Positions 8,669 to 17,095 of a stretch of DNA of 33,428 nt are shown piece by piece (within the stretch, counting starts at the first letter, position 1; each line of letters starts with the position of its first letter). The notes under the pieces were generated by a model, which was not told the DNA's origin, ran no database searches, and saw nothing but the letters and a program-made list of their open reading frames with translations. The stretch covers positions 1 through 33,428 of the forward strand of contig PJAB01000223.1 of the NCBI GenBank assembly GCA_002887195.1, read 5' to 3'. The position numbers and the translations under genes are program-made. Origin of the DNA: Chrysochromulina parva. Its lineage: Eukaryota > Haptophyta > Prymnesiales > Chrysochromulinaceae.

Positions 8669-10164
8669 CACCCCATCGCCTGACCCATCGCCACCCGCAG
8701 CATCTCGCTCACGTCGACGAGCTTCTCGCGCACCTTGCCAACCTGCTTGCCACGCGCCACCTCGCTCGCGTCTATGCGCTTCCATGCCTCAAAGTCGAGC
8801 ACCGGCTGCCGCTGTGCGGCAAGCCGCTTGCGCACCGCATCGGCACCCGCGCCTCCCACATCGAGCTTGCCAGCCAGCCGATCCGCGATCAGAGTGGCGG
8901 CCGTCTCGTTCGCGTCGTTCACGTTGGTCAGGATGACGCCGGTCGGCCCCCGCTTGAGCCAGCCAGCCACGTACAGCCCGGGGGCGCCCGTGACGCGCCC
9001 GCCTCTGTTCGGCACCACGCCGCGCACTTCGTCAAATGGCGCGCCCTCGAGGGGGGACGAACGGTACCCTACCGACTTGAGCACCAGGCCGCACGGGAAG
9101 TCATACGCGCTGCCCTCCACGAGATGCGCGCGCTGCTGCGCGGAGGGCTCGCCCTCGAGTTTCGTCAAGCCCACACGCACAGCGCCGAGCCGCCCAGGGT
9201 CCTCGGCCGCGCCGACGAAGCCGAGCGGAGCGCGCTGGAACTGCACGCGCACAGCGCGCGGCGAGTCCGCGCCTGGCGGCGGCGGTGGGTTCGGCAGCTC
9301 GGCCTCATTGGGGATGGAGCTCATGAGCTCGATCAGGCGCTTGCGCGGCCGGTCGGTAGCGGCTTGCTTGAGGACGGCCTCGTTGAAGGCGTCGGCGGGC
9401 GCGAGCAAGCTGAACGTCGCGCCCGCTCGCTTTGAGAGCTCGCGAAGCTCCTTGATTGTGAAAGCCGCATGCAGCACACCGCGCCGGCCGAGCAGCACGA
9501 TCTGCCGGATGGCGCTCTGGCTGAGCGCGGCGGCTGCATGCGCGGCGACGTCCGTGTCCCCCACGAGCTGCTCGGGCGTCGAGCTGAGCATGCGCGCGCA
9601 GTCGAGCGCCACGTTACCGTGCCCGATGATCACTGCCGTCTCGCACCTGCCCAATTCAAAGTCTCGATCCGCTGCGTTCGGGTGCCCGTTGTACCACTCT
9701 ACAAAGGTGCGGGCGGAATGCACGCCTCGCAGGCCCTCGCCACTGAGGCCGAGCGAGCGGTCGGCGTCAGCGCCGTACGCGAGCACGACGGCGTGGTACT
9801 GCTCACGCAGAGCTTCGAAGGGCAGATGCGCGGCCACGTCGCCGGGCGGGCCGGCTGCACCAACCCGCACGTTTGCAAGCAGCGAGCAGCGCGGATCGGA
9901 GACGATCTGCTCGAAGCGGTCGGTGACATTCTTGACCGCCTGATGGTCGGGCGCCACTCCATACCGCACCAATCCGTAGGGCACCGGGAGCCGCTCGTAG
10001 ATGTCCACGTGCACGCCCGGGTCGCTCTTGAGCAGCTGATCAGCCGTATAGAAGCCCGCAGGACCGCTGCCAACGATCGCGACGTGCCAGGGGCGCGCCG
10101 ATGCGGTGGAGAAGCGTCGGAGTGCCGGCAACGCCGAGTGAGAACGCCGCACAGCTGCGTGCAT
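8668..10164 (-). CDS. FDXR: NADPH:adrenodoxin oxidoreductase, mitochondrial (FDXR/ARH1 family)
   Basis: Flavoprotein that passes electrons from NADPH to a mitochondrial [2Fe-2S] ferredoxin, serving Fe-S cluster assembly and related pathways. The 498-residue product is close to the family's usual length. Residues 1-25 (MHAAVRRSHSALPALRRFST...) are Arg/Ser/Ala-rich without acids, a good mitochondrial presequence; the longer frame begins with GTG, so I chose the ATG at 10164. The FAD motif VGSGPAG is at 31-37, followed by the family signature VPYGLVRYGVAPDH at 61-74. The NADP-binding motif is GHGNVALD at 181-188, where most relatives have GQGNVALD. LLGRRGVLHAAFTIKEL follows at 224-240. The C-terminal FAD contact region reads GWLKRGPTGVILTNVNDA at 401-418. 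It lies 91 bp downstream of the coiled-coil gene on the same strand, with its own predicted start. Confidence 0.95.
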   Translation of the reverse strand: MHAAVRRSHSALPALRRFSTASARPWHVAIVGSGPAGFYTADQLLKSDPGVHVDIYERLPVPYGLVRYGVAPDHQAVKNVTDRFEQIVSDPRCSLLANVRVGAAGPPGDVAAHLPFEALREQYHAVVLAYGADADRSLGLSGEGLRGVHSARTFVEWYNGHPNAADRDFELGRCETAVIIGHGNVALDCARMLSSTPEQLVGDTDVAAHAAAALSQSAIRQIVLLGRRGVLHAAFTIKELRELSKRAGATFSLLAPADAFNEAVLKQAATDRPRKRLIELMSSIPNEAELPNPPPPPGADSPRAVRVQFQRAPLGFVGAAEDPGRLGAVRVGLTKLEGEPSAQQRAHLVEGSAYDFPCGLVLKSVGYRSSPLEGAPFDEVRGVVPNRGGRVTGAPGLYVAGWLKRGPTGVILTNVNDANETAATLIADRLAGKLDVGGAGADAVRKRLAAQRQPVLDFEAWKRIDASEVARGKQVGKVREKLVDVSEMLRVAMGQAMG

Positions 10165-10255
10165 GTGGAGACGAGGTTTCGTCACATTCGGCGTTTCAAT
10201 GTTCACGTGCACGCACGTTCACACAAACCGATTTCACAGTTCAGACCAGAACGTT

Positions 10256-11192
10256 TCAGAGGAGATGCGGCTGTCCGTGTATGTCAAGGTCAATGACATA
10301 CGTCGGCCCCGCATGGCCGCTGCCGTCGCGGTCCGTGTAGGTGGCGCACCGTCGGGCTGAGTCGTGATCCAGCGCATCGAACTCACGGATGGGCGCGAGC
10401 GAGGAGATGCGCGGCGACATGCTGTTGCGCAACGGCGAGCCCAGCAGAACCGGGACCGTGGCCGAGCCAGCCTTGGGCATTGTCACGCGGATGCCCGCGG
10501 CCGCCATGAGAGCCTCGTCGCCCTCCTCGTCATGCGCGAAGGATGGTGAGTACGACGGCGTGGGCGAGACGGCGGCCGTGGCCGGCGAGGCAGCGGCGGT
10601 GCCCCCCCTCGTCCAGACGGGCGCATTGCCCTCGCCCACGTCCTCGTACGAGCCGTCGTAGCGCGTCTTTGTCCCAGACGGCGCGCCGTACGCCTTGTAC
10701 GCCGGCGCCGCTGGCCGCTGGCCGATGGCGGCTGCGGCGGCGGCGTGCTGGGCGGCTGCGGCTGCGGCGGACTCGGCGGCGGCCACACGCCCAAGCAACG
10801 CGCCGCGCTCCCTCTCGAGCGCCGCGGCCTCAGAGGCCCAGTGCTCACCACGGCGCCTCGACTCGGCGGCCTCGGCTGCCTCGGCATCAACGGTCGCGCG
10901 CGCAGAGAGGATCTGATCCTCGAGCTCGGAGACCTCGGCGCTCGCCGCCTCGTGCATTGCCGCGTGCTCCTCGAGCAGCCGCGCGTGCTCGTCGCGCAGC
11001 TGGCTCAGTGCCGCCTGCGCGGTCACGAGTTCCGAATCGAGTTGACGATGGGCGGCCAGCAGCGCCTCATGATCACTGAGCACGCCCATGTGCTCCGTCG
11101 TGAGTGCAGCGAGCTCCGCGCGCACCTCGATGAGCGCTGCCTGCGCCTCGCGCACGCGCAGCACCTCGCGCGCTGACGGCGAGCCAGCCGGC

Positions 11193-11237
<45 letters not shown>

Positions 11238-12130
11238 ACATCGAGAAAGCCGTCCTCGCCGTTGGCCTCCTCAGCGGCGGCGGCCTGCGCGAGCGCGGCG
11301 TGGTGGCCGTGCAGCGCGCCCTCGAGCATGCGGCGCACGAGCGCCTCCGCTGCACCGACCGCGTCCGCCTGTGAGGGCCCCCCGGGTGTCTCCAGGCTGC
11401 CCTGCCGCCCTGCGGTGGCAGCGCCCTCGAGGCCGGGGAGCGCGAGAAGCGAGTCGCCGAGCTCACGCACGGCCGCGCTGAGTGCGGCGGTGGCTAGCAT
11501 GGCGACAAAGGGCTGCACGAGCGCCGACGGCAGCTCGCCGCCCCCAGCCGCGTTCGCCGACAACCCGAGCTCCTCCTGTGCGTGCGCCAGCTCGTCAAGC
11601 ATGACCTGCGAGAGCCGTGAGCCCATCAGCCGTTGCAGCCGCTCGGTGAGCCGGCGAGTGACGATCTCACCCGACGGGCCGCGCAGTGGCGCACGCTCGA
11701 GCGCCGGAAGCACCGTCATCAGCCACACGCGCGCCACCTCCTCGCGCGCGACCGTGCCGCGCACGTCAGGCTGCAGTTGCGAGAGTGCGGCGCTCTGCAC
11801 CGACGCGGCCATTGCCGGGTCGAGCGGCCGGGTTGCGACACGGAGCGAGTCGACGACGGCCGAACGCTTGATGCGCTGGTTCGATGCGGCCGTCGCCACT
11901 GTCGCCACATCGCCCTCGCTCGGGTGAAAGGGCCCGTTGACTGGAAGGGCCGGCTCGCTGGCGCCGAGGCCCTGGCTGCATCGCCAGCCCGACTGGAGCG
12001 GCAGCGGCGGCACGGCCGAACCAAACTGACCGCCGGCCGACGAGCTCTTGGTAAACAGGCTCGTGCAGCTCGGGCGGTCGTTGTTGAGGGCGTTCATTGT
12101 TGGCCTTAGGGGCGTTTTAGCGGACTCCAT
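10256..12130 (-). CDS. Coiled-coil protein with a poly-Gly tract, family unknown
   Basis: A 624-residue protein; the ATG at 12130 is chosen because the longer frame begins with TTG. The N-terminal third is Ser/Pro-rich and then helical (about 100-290, Arg/Leu/Ala-rich). Fourteen consecutive Gly codons follow near residue 300. A long coiled coil then runs to about 475 (LTTEHMGVLSDHEALLAAH..., many Glu/Leu/Ala/Gln heptads). The tail is Ser/Pro-rich and ends with a compact segment, YVIDLDIHGQPHLL. No catalytic motif, signal peptide or membrane segment. A cytoskeletal or scaffold role is possible but only inferred. It is divergent from the calpain gene, 91 bp between the two ATGs. Confidence 0.75.
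11195..11236. repeat. (GCC)14 trinucleotide repeat
   Basis: Fourteen perfect GCC copies on the plus strand, read on the minus strand as a Gly tract in the coiled-coil protein. Being a perfect repeat, its length probably varies between strains. Confidence 0.9.
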
Positions 12131-12221
12131 CGCGAGCCGTTGAGTAGTTTCCACTTCCAAATTTGTCCTCTCGGATACCTAGCCCTGCCTTGCCCCACAA
12201 AGACCTCAGACAAAATTAGAC
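12131..12221. promoter_or_regulatory. Bidirectional promoter interval (91 bp)
   Basis: The interval separates the ATG of the coiled-coil gene (minus) from that of the calpain gene (plus). It is more AT-rich than its surroundings, with TTTCCACTTCCAAATTTG near the left gene and CAAAATTAGAC before the right ATG. No TATA box is obvious. It must hold both 5' leaders and any shared core promoter. Confidence 0.5.
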
Positions 12222-14347
12222 ATGCGACTCAACCTCGGCTTCCTGCTCGGCGACCCTACTCCGACACCGCCCCCAACTAGCGGCGTGTCGGACGTCTACC
12301 TTCTCGCCACCATGCTGATGACGGCACTCGTAATCGTGCTCCACGTCATGTCCCACCTGCGCAACTGGAAGAGCGGCGGCAGCGCCCAAGCAGGTGGGGC
12401 CCTCAAGGCTGCGGTATCGATGGCGTCTCAGCACACGCAGGAGCTCCTCGACTACGTCGCGCTCCTCGAGAAGCGCGTCAAGGAGCTCGAGCTTGCCACG
12501 GGCGCGGTCCCACCCCCAAAGAAAAAGATTGAGCGCGCTGAGGATTCCCCTCTCCTCAAGTCAGCGCACAAGGCTGCGTCGGTTCCCAAGGTGCCGATCG
12601 AGAAGCAGATCGATTACAGCTCGGCGGATGCATCCAAGTGGAACTTCACGGAGCTGGTATCGTGGCGATCGCAAGGCTCAAACTCCGCGCCCCGACCCAA
12701 TCCAAACTTCCCATGTGACTTCGAGTCTCGCCGCTTCGCAGACCTACAAGGGCTCCGCTCGCTACATCGCCGTTGGGAAGGAGGAGAAGGTCCAGGGCCC
12801 CATCGCAGAAGGCCTCAAGAAGATTCGCGAGACGCCTGCCAAGTACTTCGCCATCAAATATCAGACGGTCAGCTCCATGTTCTGTCCTGTACTCTGGGAG
12901 CCCCTGAGAGTCCCTCAAGTCTGGATTGCCCTGGTCCACGTCGAGAGTCAGCGAGAGTCCGAAGGGGAGAGTCCAATCGGCCCCTGAATGTCCCGTGCTC
13001 GATCCAGACTCTCCCCTTCGACCTTCTCTCAGGATGCTGTCGCGCGCCCTGTCCGTCTCGTTTGCAGCCTCACGCGCGGCCCTCGTCCGGTCTCTCGCAC
13101 AGGACATGGCCGAATGGCCGGCTGGTGAGCAGGAGTACCGCCTCATCCATCGTGAGGGCACGAAGGGCTATTCGCCGCAAAATACGGGGCCGGACGGCTG
13201 GATGACCATCTTGATGGCCGAATATCAGAGGCTGCCCTCACTGCCTTCCCTTCCGGACGAGGTGAAGGACGGCTTCACGGAGGAGATGGCATTCCAAGGC
13301 TACTTGCTCCACCATGCGAAGAACCCACCCCTGTTCCCCGGCCGCGGACAGGGCATCGGCGATACTCCAAATCTGAAGATAATTGGCGACATCGACCCCT
13401 CGGACGTGTCCCAAGGCGACGTCGGCGATTGCTGGCTGCTCTCAGCCATCTCTTCGCTGGCCGAGTTCGACGGTGCGATTGCCAGGCTCTTTCGCAAGAC
13501 GCCCGACCTCAAGAGCATGCCCAGGGAGGGCCCGAACAAGTACACGATCTCGCTGTGGGACCTCGCGACCTGGACGGAGGTCGACGTGGTGGTCGACGAA
13601 CGCCTTGCGGCCAAGGCGACGGGCGACGGGCTCCTTGGATGCTCGCCCAGCCACGATGGCGAGCTGTGGGTGTGCTACCTCGAGAAGGCGGTCGCGATCC
13701 ACTGTGGCGGCTGGGACGAGATCGACGGCGGCCAGTGCACGCACGCGTGGAGCATCCTCACGGGCTGCAAGGAGCAGTACACCATTCGCAAAGGCAAGAC
13801 TGGCAAGTTTGGCTGCCTGAGCAAGTTCAACCCCAACGAGAGGAGGTGGGAGGCTCTCGAGAACTCGCCGCAAAAGGGCTTCCGCGGGCTCTGGCCGAGC
13901 GCCTGGCCCAAGGTCGGCGGCGGCGGCAGCTATACACTCCAGCTCGACGAGGAGGAGCTTTTCATGCGCATGTGCGCGTGGGACGACGCCAACTTTGTCA
14001 TCGCCGCGGGCACGAAGGCGGGCTCGGACACGCAGTCCACCGACGGCATCGTCGATGGGCATGCGTACACGGTGCTCGAGTGCGTCAACGACGTGGCTGG
14101 CACGGACGTCGACCTCATCAAGATGCGCAATCCTTGGGGCAAGGGCGAGATCGAGAATGGTGAGTTTGATGACGACGGCCCCGGCTGGGAAAAGTACCCC
14201 CAGGTCAAGGCGTTCCTGAAGCCGGTCGTGGCCGACGATGGCATCTTCTGGCTGAGCAAGGATGAGTTCTTCAAGTACTTCCACACGTTGTATGTGTGCG
14301 CCAAGGACATGTCCGACTTCATCCCGGCCCACGAGCGCAAGAATTGA
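12222..14347 (+). CDS. Membrane-anchored calpain-family cysteine protease (peptidase C2), three exons
   Basis: Spliced as 12222-12656, 12742-12867 and 13103-14347, all phase 0, giving 601 residues. Residues about 24-44 (VYLLATMLMTALVIVLHVM) form one membrane segment, followed by a short coiled coil (HTQELLDYVALLEKRVKELEL) and a Lys-rich linker. The protease core occupies about 200-595. It has the full triad: Cys297 in QGDVGDCWLLSA, His507 in VDGHAYTVLE and Asn530 in KMRNPWGKGE, with the Trp after the NP conserved. The Cys-His spacing (210) exceeds that of classical calpains. The protein ends about 70 residues after the Asn, so it lacks the C2-like and penta-EF-hand domains, and any calcium dependence would have to come from the core. 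It probably cleaves substrates at a membrane; which membrane is unknown. Confidence 0.9.
12657..12741 (+). other. Calpain gene intron 1
   Basis: 85 bp, donor CTG|GTATCG and acceptor TTCGCAG|ACC, phase 0. Removing it joins KWNFTEL to TYKGSARYIAVGKEEK and restores the frame. Confidence 0.75.
12868..13102 (+). other. Calpain gene intron 2, with inverted repeats
   Basis: 235 bp, donor ACG|GTCAGC and acceptor CGCACAG|GAC, phase 0, joining YFAIKYQT to DMAEWPAGEQEYR. It contains two nested inverted pairs, AGTCTGGAT (12918-12926) with ATCCAGACT (13002-13010), and CGAAGGGGAGAGTC (12960-12973) with GACTCTCCCCTTCG (13007-13020). Several GAGAGTC copies also occur directly. Confidence 0.7.
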
Positions 14348-14656
14348 GCGGAAAGGGGGCAGGCAGGCGGGTGACCCAAGAAGATCATGCATGGTGAGCG
14401 AATGGCTCACGTGTATGGGGAGGTCTTTAGATGACGAGCACCTCTTGGGGGTCCACAACATCACTGCGCAAATCTTGATGACGAATAGGCACATCTACGC
14501 TTTACATGAGTGGTCACTGTAGGGTCTCGGGGGTAGCTGGTGTGTTGGGAGTGTGCAGCGGTTGGAGGGTCCGGCGCAGTTTTTGATGTTTTTCATTCAC
14601 ACCTCGGACGAGAAAAGCCTCAACTCCTCTTGAATTCCATCTCGTCTTGAACTCAG
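14348..14656. other. Intergenic: calpain 3' flank and carrier promoter
   Basis: 309 bp without a supported gene. AT content rises towards the carrier ATG (TTTTTGATGTTTTTCATTC at about 14580-14600). No poly(A) signal or terminator is identifiable. Confidence 0.5.
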
Positions 14657-16693
14657 ATGGAGCCCGAGTTTGTCGATGTTATACGTCGGCCGGATGCCTC
14701 CACGTCGGGCAGCACCGGCACGGGCTGGTTTGGCACTGGGTCTCCCATGAAGGGAGTGGATGCCCCTTCCTTCGCGATTGCGGTGCTCGCCGGTGGATGC
14801 GCTTCGTCGGCCGTGGACGTGGCCATCTTCCCGCTGGACACGATCAAGACGAGGCTGCAATCACCACTCGGTTTTCGCGCGGCCGGCGGCTACCGCAACC
14901 TCTACTCCGGCGTGACCGCCGCCGCTGCGGGCGCCGCTCCCGGAGGCGCCCTCTTCTTTGGCACGTATGAGTTCGCACGCTCGGTGCTGATACAGCGGCA
15001 GCCGGCCAGCGAGCGTCACCAAGTGCCACACTGGATGATGGACGCGACGGCCGCGTGCATCGGCGCGACGTCGAGCAGCGTACTGCGCAATCCGGCCGTT
15101 GTCGTGCAGCAGCGGATGCAGGTTGGCCAGTTTTCCGGCTTGCGCGCCGCCATCCGCGGCATCGCGCTCGAGGGCGGTCCGTTGGCCTTTTACAGTGGGC
15201 TGAGCATCTCCATCGCGCGCGAGATCCCCTTCGCCTTCATCCAGTTCCCGATCTATGAGCAGCTCAAACGGTTCGTCGGAGCGGGCGGCGACGTCACACC
15301 CTCGCAGGGTGCCCTCTGCGGCTCGGTCGCGGGCTCGGTCGCCGCGGCGGTCACCACGCCGCTCGACGTGCTCAAGACGCGCCGAATGCTCGGGCACTCG
15401 CGCCATGGGCTGCTGCGCGAGATCGAGGAGATCGTGCGCATGCACGGCGTGAGTGCGCTCTTCTCGGGCTTCGTGCCGCGCGTCGGCTGGATGGCACTTG
15501 GAGGATACATTTTTTTTGGTGTGTATGAGGCCGTGCTGAGGACACTGCTGCTCACGGTGCAGAGCCCATCGGGCGCCGATGCACAGACTTCGTGGAAGGC
15601 ATTCAGTTTGGCTGCTGGCCTCGCGCGCCCGCCGTCGTCGCAGTTGCCGCCTGCTTCGCGGCAGCCGCCGTCGCATGCAGACACGCTGCAGCGGCTGCCA
15701 CTGGCGAGCGCCGATGCCTGTGGTGTGCTCGAGCCGTTAGCGGCGGCAACGGCGAAGGCGTCTGCAGAATCTCCCGCAGCACCGCCGTCACTGAACGTGT
15801 CGCCGCCGCTGCCGCCGTCGCAGCAGTCGCAGCAGGTGTCACAGCTCGTCGCGTTGCTCTCTGGCGGTCTCGCTGGCATGACCATCGATGGCGCGCTCTA
15901 TCCTGTGGATACGTTCAAGACACGGGCGATCCAAGGGCTCCCGATGTTCGCGATGCGGGGCACGCTGCTCGAGCGCCTGCGACAGGTGAGCACGCTTTGG
16001 CGCGGTATCGGTGCGGCCGTCCTGCCGGCCATCCCTTCCGCCGCCGCCTTCTTCTGCACTTATGAGGGCGTCAAGAACTGGCTAGGTTCTGACTCGACGT
16101 CGGCGTGCTGCGTGGCTGCGGCGACCGCCGAGGCATCGAGCTGCATGCTTCGCGTTCCCGCCGATCTGATCAAGATGAAGATGCAGTCGGGCGCGGGAGG
16201 CGGCAACTCCCTTTGGGGAGCCGTGCATCTGACCTGGGCCGAGGGCGGCATCTGTACTTTCTATCGTGGGCTCGGCGCGACGCTTTGCCTCGATGTGCCT
16301 TTTGCGCTTCTCCAATTCCCGCTCTACGAGGCGCTCCGGCACCACATCTCGCGCCTCCGCACGGGCAGCGGCGCGCACGGCGCGCGCGCCGACGGCGTCG
16401 AAGCCTCTCCGCGCGCCCTTGACGGGGCACTCGCAGGCGCGTGCGCCGGCGCGCTCGCAGCCTTCCTCACGACGCCCCTCGATGTGATCCGCACGCGCCA
16501 CGTTCTCTGGACGGTGAAACCGGGCGAGCGGCGCTCTCTCCCGAAGACGGTGCTCGCGCTCGCGCGCGTCGAGGGCTTTGCCGGCTTCTGGCGCGGCGTT
16601 CTGCCACGAACCGTTTACATGGCATTAGGCGGCACAGTCTACCTGGGAACCTACAGCTACACCACCGAGTTGTTGGTGCGCGTTTTAGGATAG
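14657..16693 (+). CDS. Fused double mitochondrial carrier, S-adenosylmethionine-carrier type
   Basis: A single 678-residue frame holds two complete mitochondrial carrier (SLC25) domains, about 38-300 and 395-678, each with three repeats. The carrier signature PxD/ExxK/R appears as PLDTIK (59-64), PAVVVQ (146-151), PLDVLK (235-240), PVDTFK (416-421), PADLIK (501-506) and PLDVIR (607-612). The first repeat is followed by TRLQSPLGF and RNLYSGV...GALFFGTYE, and the fourth by TRAIQG and SAAAFFCTYE, the pattern of the SAM carrier (SLC25A26/SAMC), which exchanges cytosolic SAM for S-adenosylhomocysteine across the inner membrane. The two domains are linked by about 90 Pro/Ser/Ala-rich residues. Repeat 2 has lost both the acidic (Val148) and basic (Gln151) signature residues. 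Usual carriers are about 270-330 residues. There is no separate presequence, as is normal for carriers. Substrate assignment is by motif resemblance. Confidence 0.9.
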   Translation: MEPEFVDVIRRPDASTSGSTGTGWFGTGSPMKGVDAPSFAIAVLAGGCASSAVDVAIFPLDTIKTRLQSPLGFRAAGGYRNLYSGVTAAAAGAAPGGALFFGTYEFARSVLIQRQPASERHQVPHWMMDATAACIGATSSSVLRNPAVVVQQRMQVGQFSGLRAAIRGIALEGGPLAFYSGLSISIAREIPFAFIQFPIYEQLKRFVGAGGDVTPSQGALCGSVAGSVAAAVTTPLDVLKTRRMLGHSRHGLLREIEEIVRMHGVSALFSGFVPRVGWMALGGYIFFGVYEAVLRTLLLTVQSPSGADAQTSWKAFSLAAGLARPPSSQLPPASRQPPSHADTLQRLPLASADACGVLEPLAAATAKASAESPAAPPSLNVSPPLPPSQQSQQVSQLVALLSGGLAGMTIDGALYPVDTFKTRAIQGLPMFAMRGTLLERLRQVSTLWRGIGAAVLPAIPSAAAFFCTYEGVKNWLGSDSTSACCVAAATAEASSCMLRVPADLIKMKMQSGAGGGNSLWGAVHLTWAEGGICTFYRGLGATLCLDVPFALLQFPLYEALRHHISRLRTGSGAHGARADGVEASPRALDGALAGACAGALAAFLTTPLDVIRTRHVLWTVKPGERRSLPKTVLALARVEGFAGFWRGVLPRTVYMALGGTVYLGTYSYTTELLVRVLG

Positions 16694-17095
16694 GACGCAA
16701 CGCGCACTCGTGAATTTAGATTTGTCGCGTTACGATGTTTTTGGTGATTGGGGCACACCGTGCGCACATACACGCGCATACGAGGAGGGCGATGAGCGAA
16801 ACAATGACGAAACCGGGTATGTCGCGACCCGCAGCCGTACACCGCAGTGAGACCCGTCACGGTAGGTAGGCCCTGCTCAACACTCCGGCGTCCACAGTCA
16901 CTCTTCATCTCACAGACACTCGACGCGGTGAGTGTGTACGGTACGTATACGGGCACGTGGCGTACCAGGTACAACCAGGTACGTAAGGTGTGCACGCACA
17001 AGAGGCCAACGCGCTCGCCGCGCTCGCCGCGCTCGCCGCGCTCGCCGCGCTCGCCGCGCTCGCCGCGCCTTGGCAGGACAGCAGCAGGAACGCTC
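16694..17095. other. Intergenic between convergent genes
   Basis: About 400 bp between the 3' ends of the carrier gene (plus) and the next gene (minus). It holds the 9-bp repeat at 17011-17064 and a short ACCAGGTAC duplication near 16959-16982. A plus-strand frame here owes its Arg-Ser-Pro repeats to the microsatellite and is not called. Confidence 0.6.
17011..17064. repeat. 9-bp tandem repeat, six copies
   Basis: Six perfect copies of GCGCTCGCC, followed by a partial copy. Confidence 0.95.
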
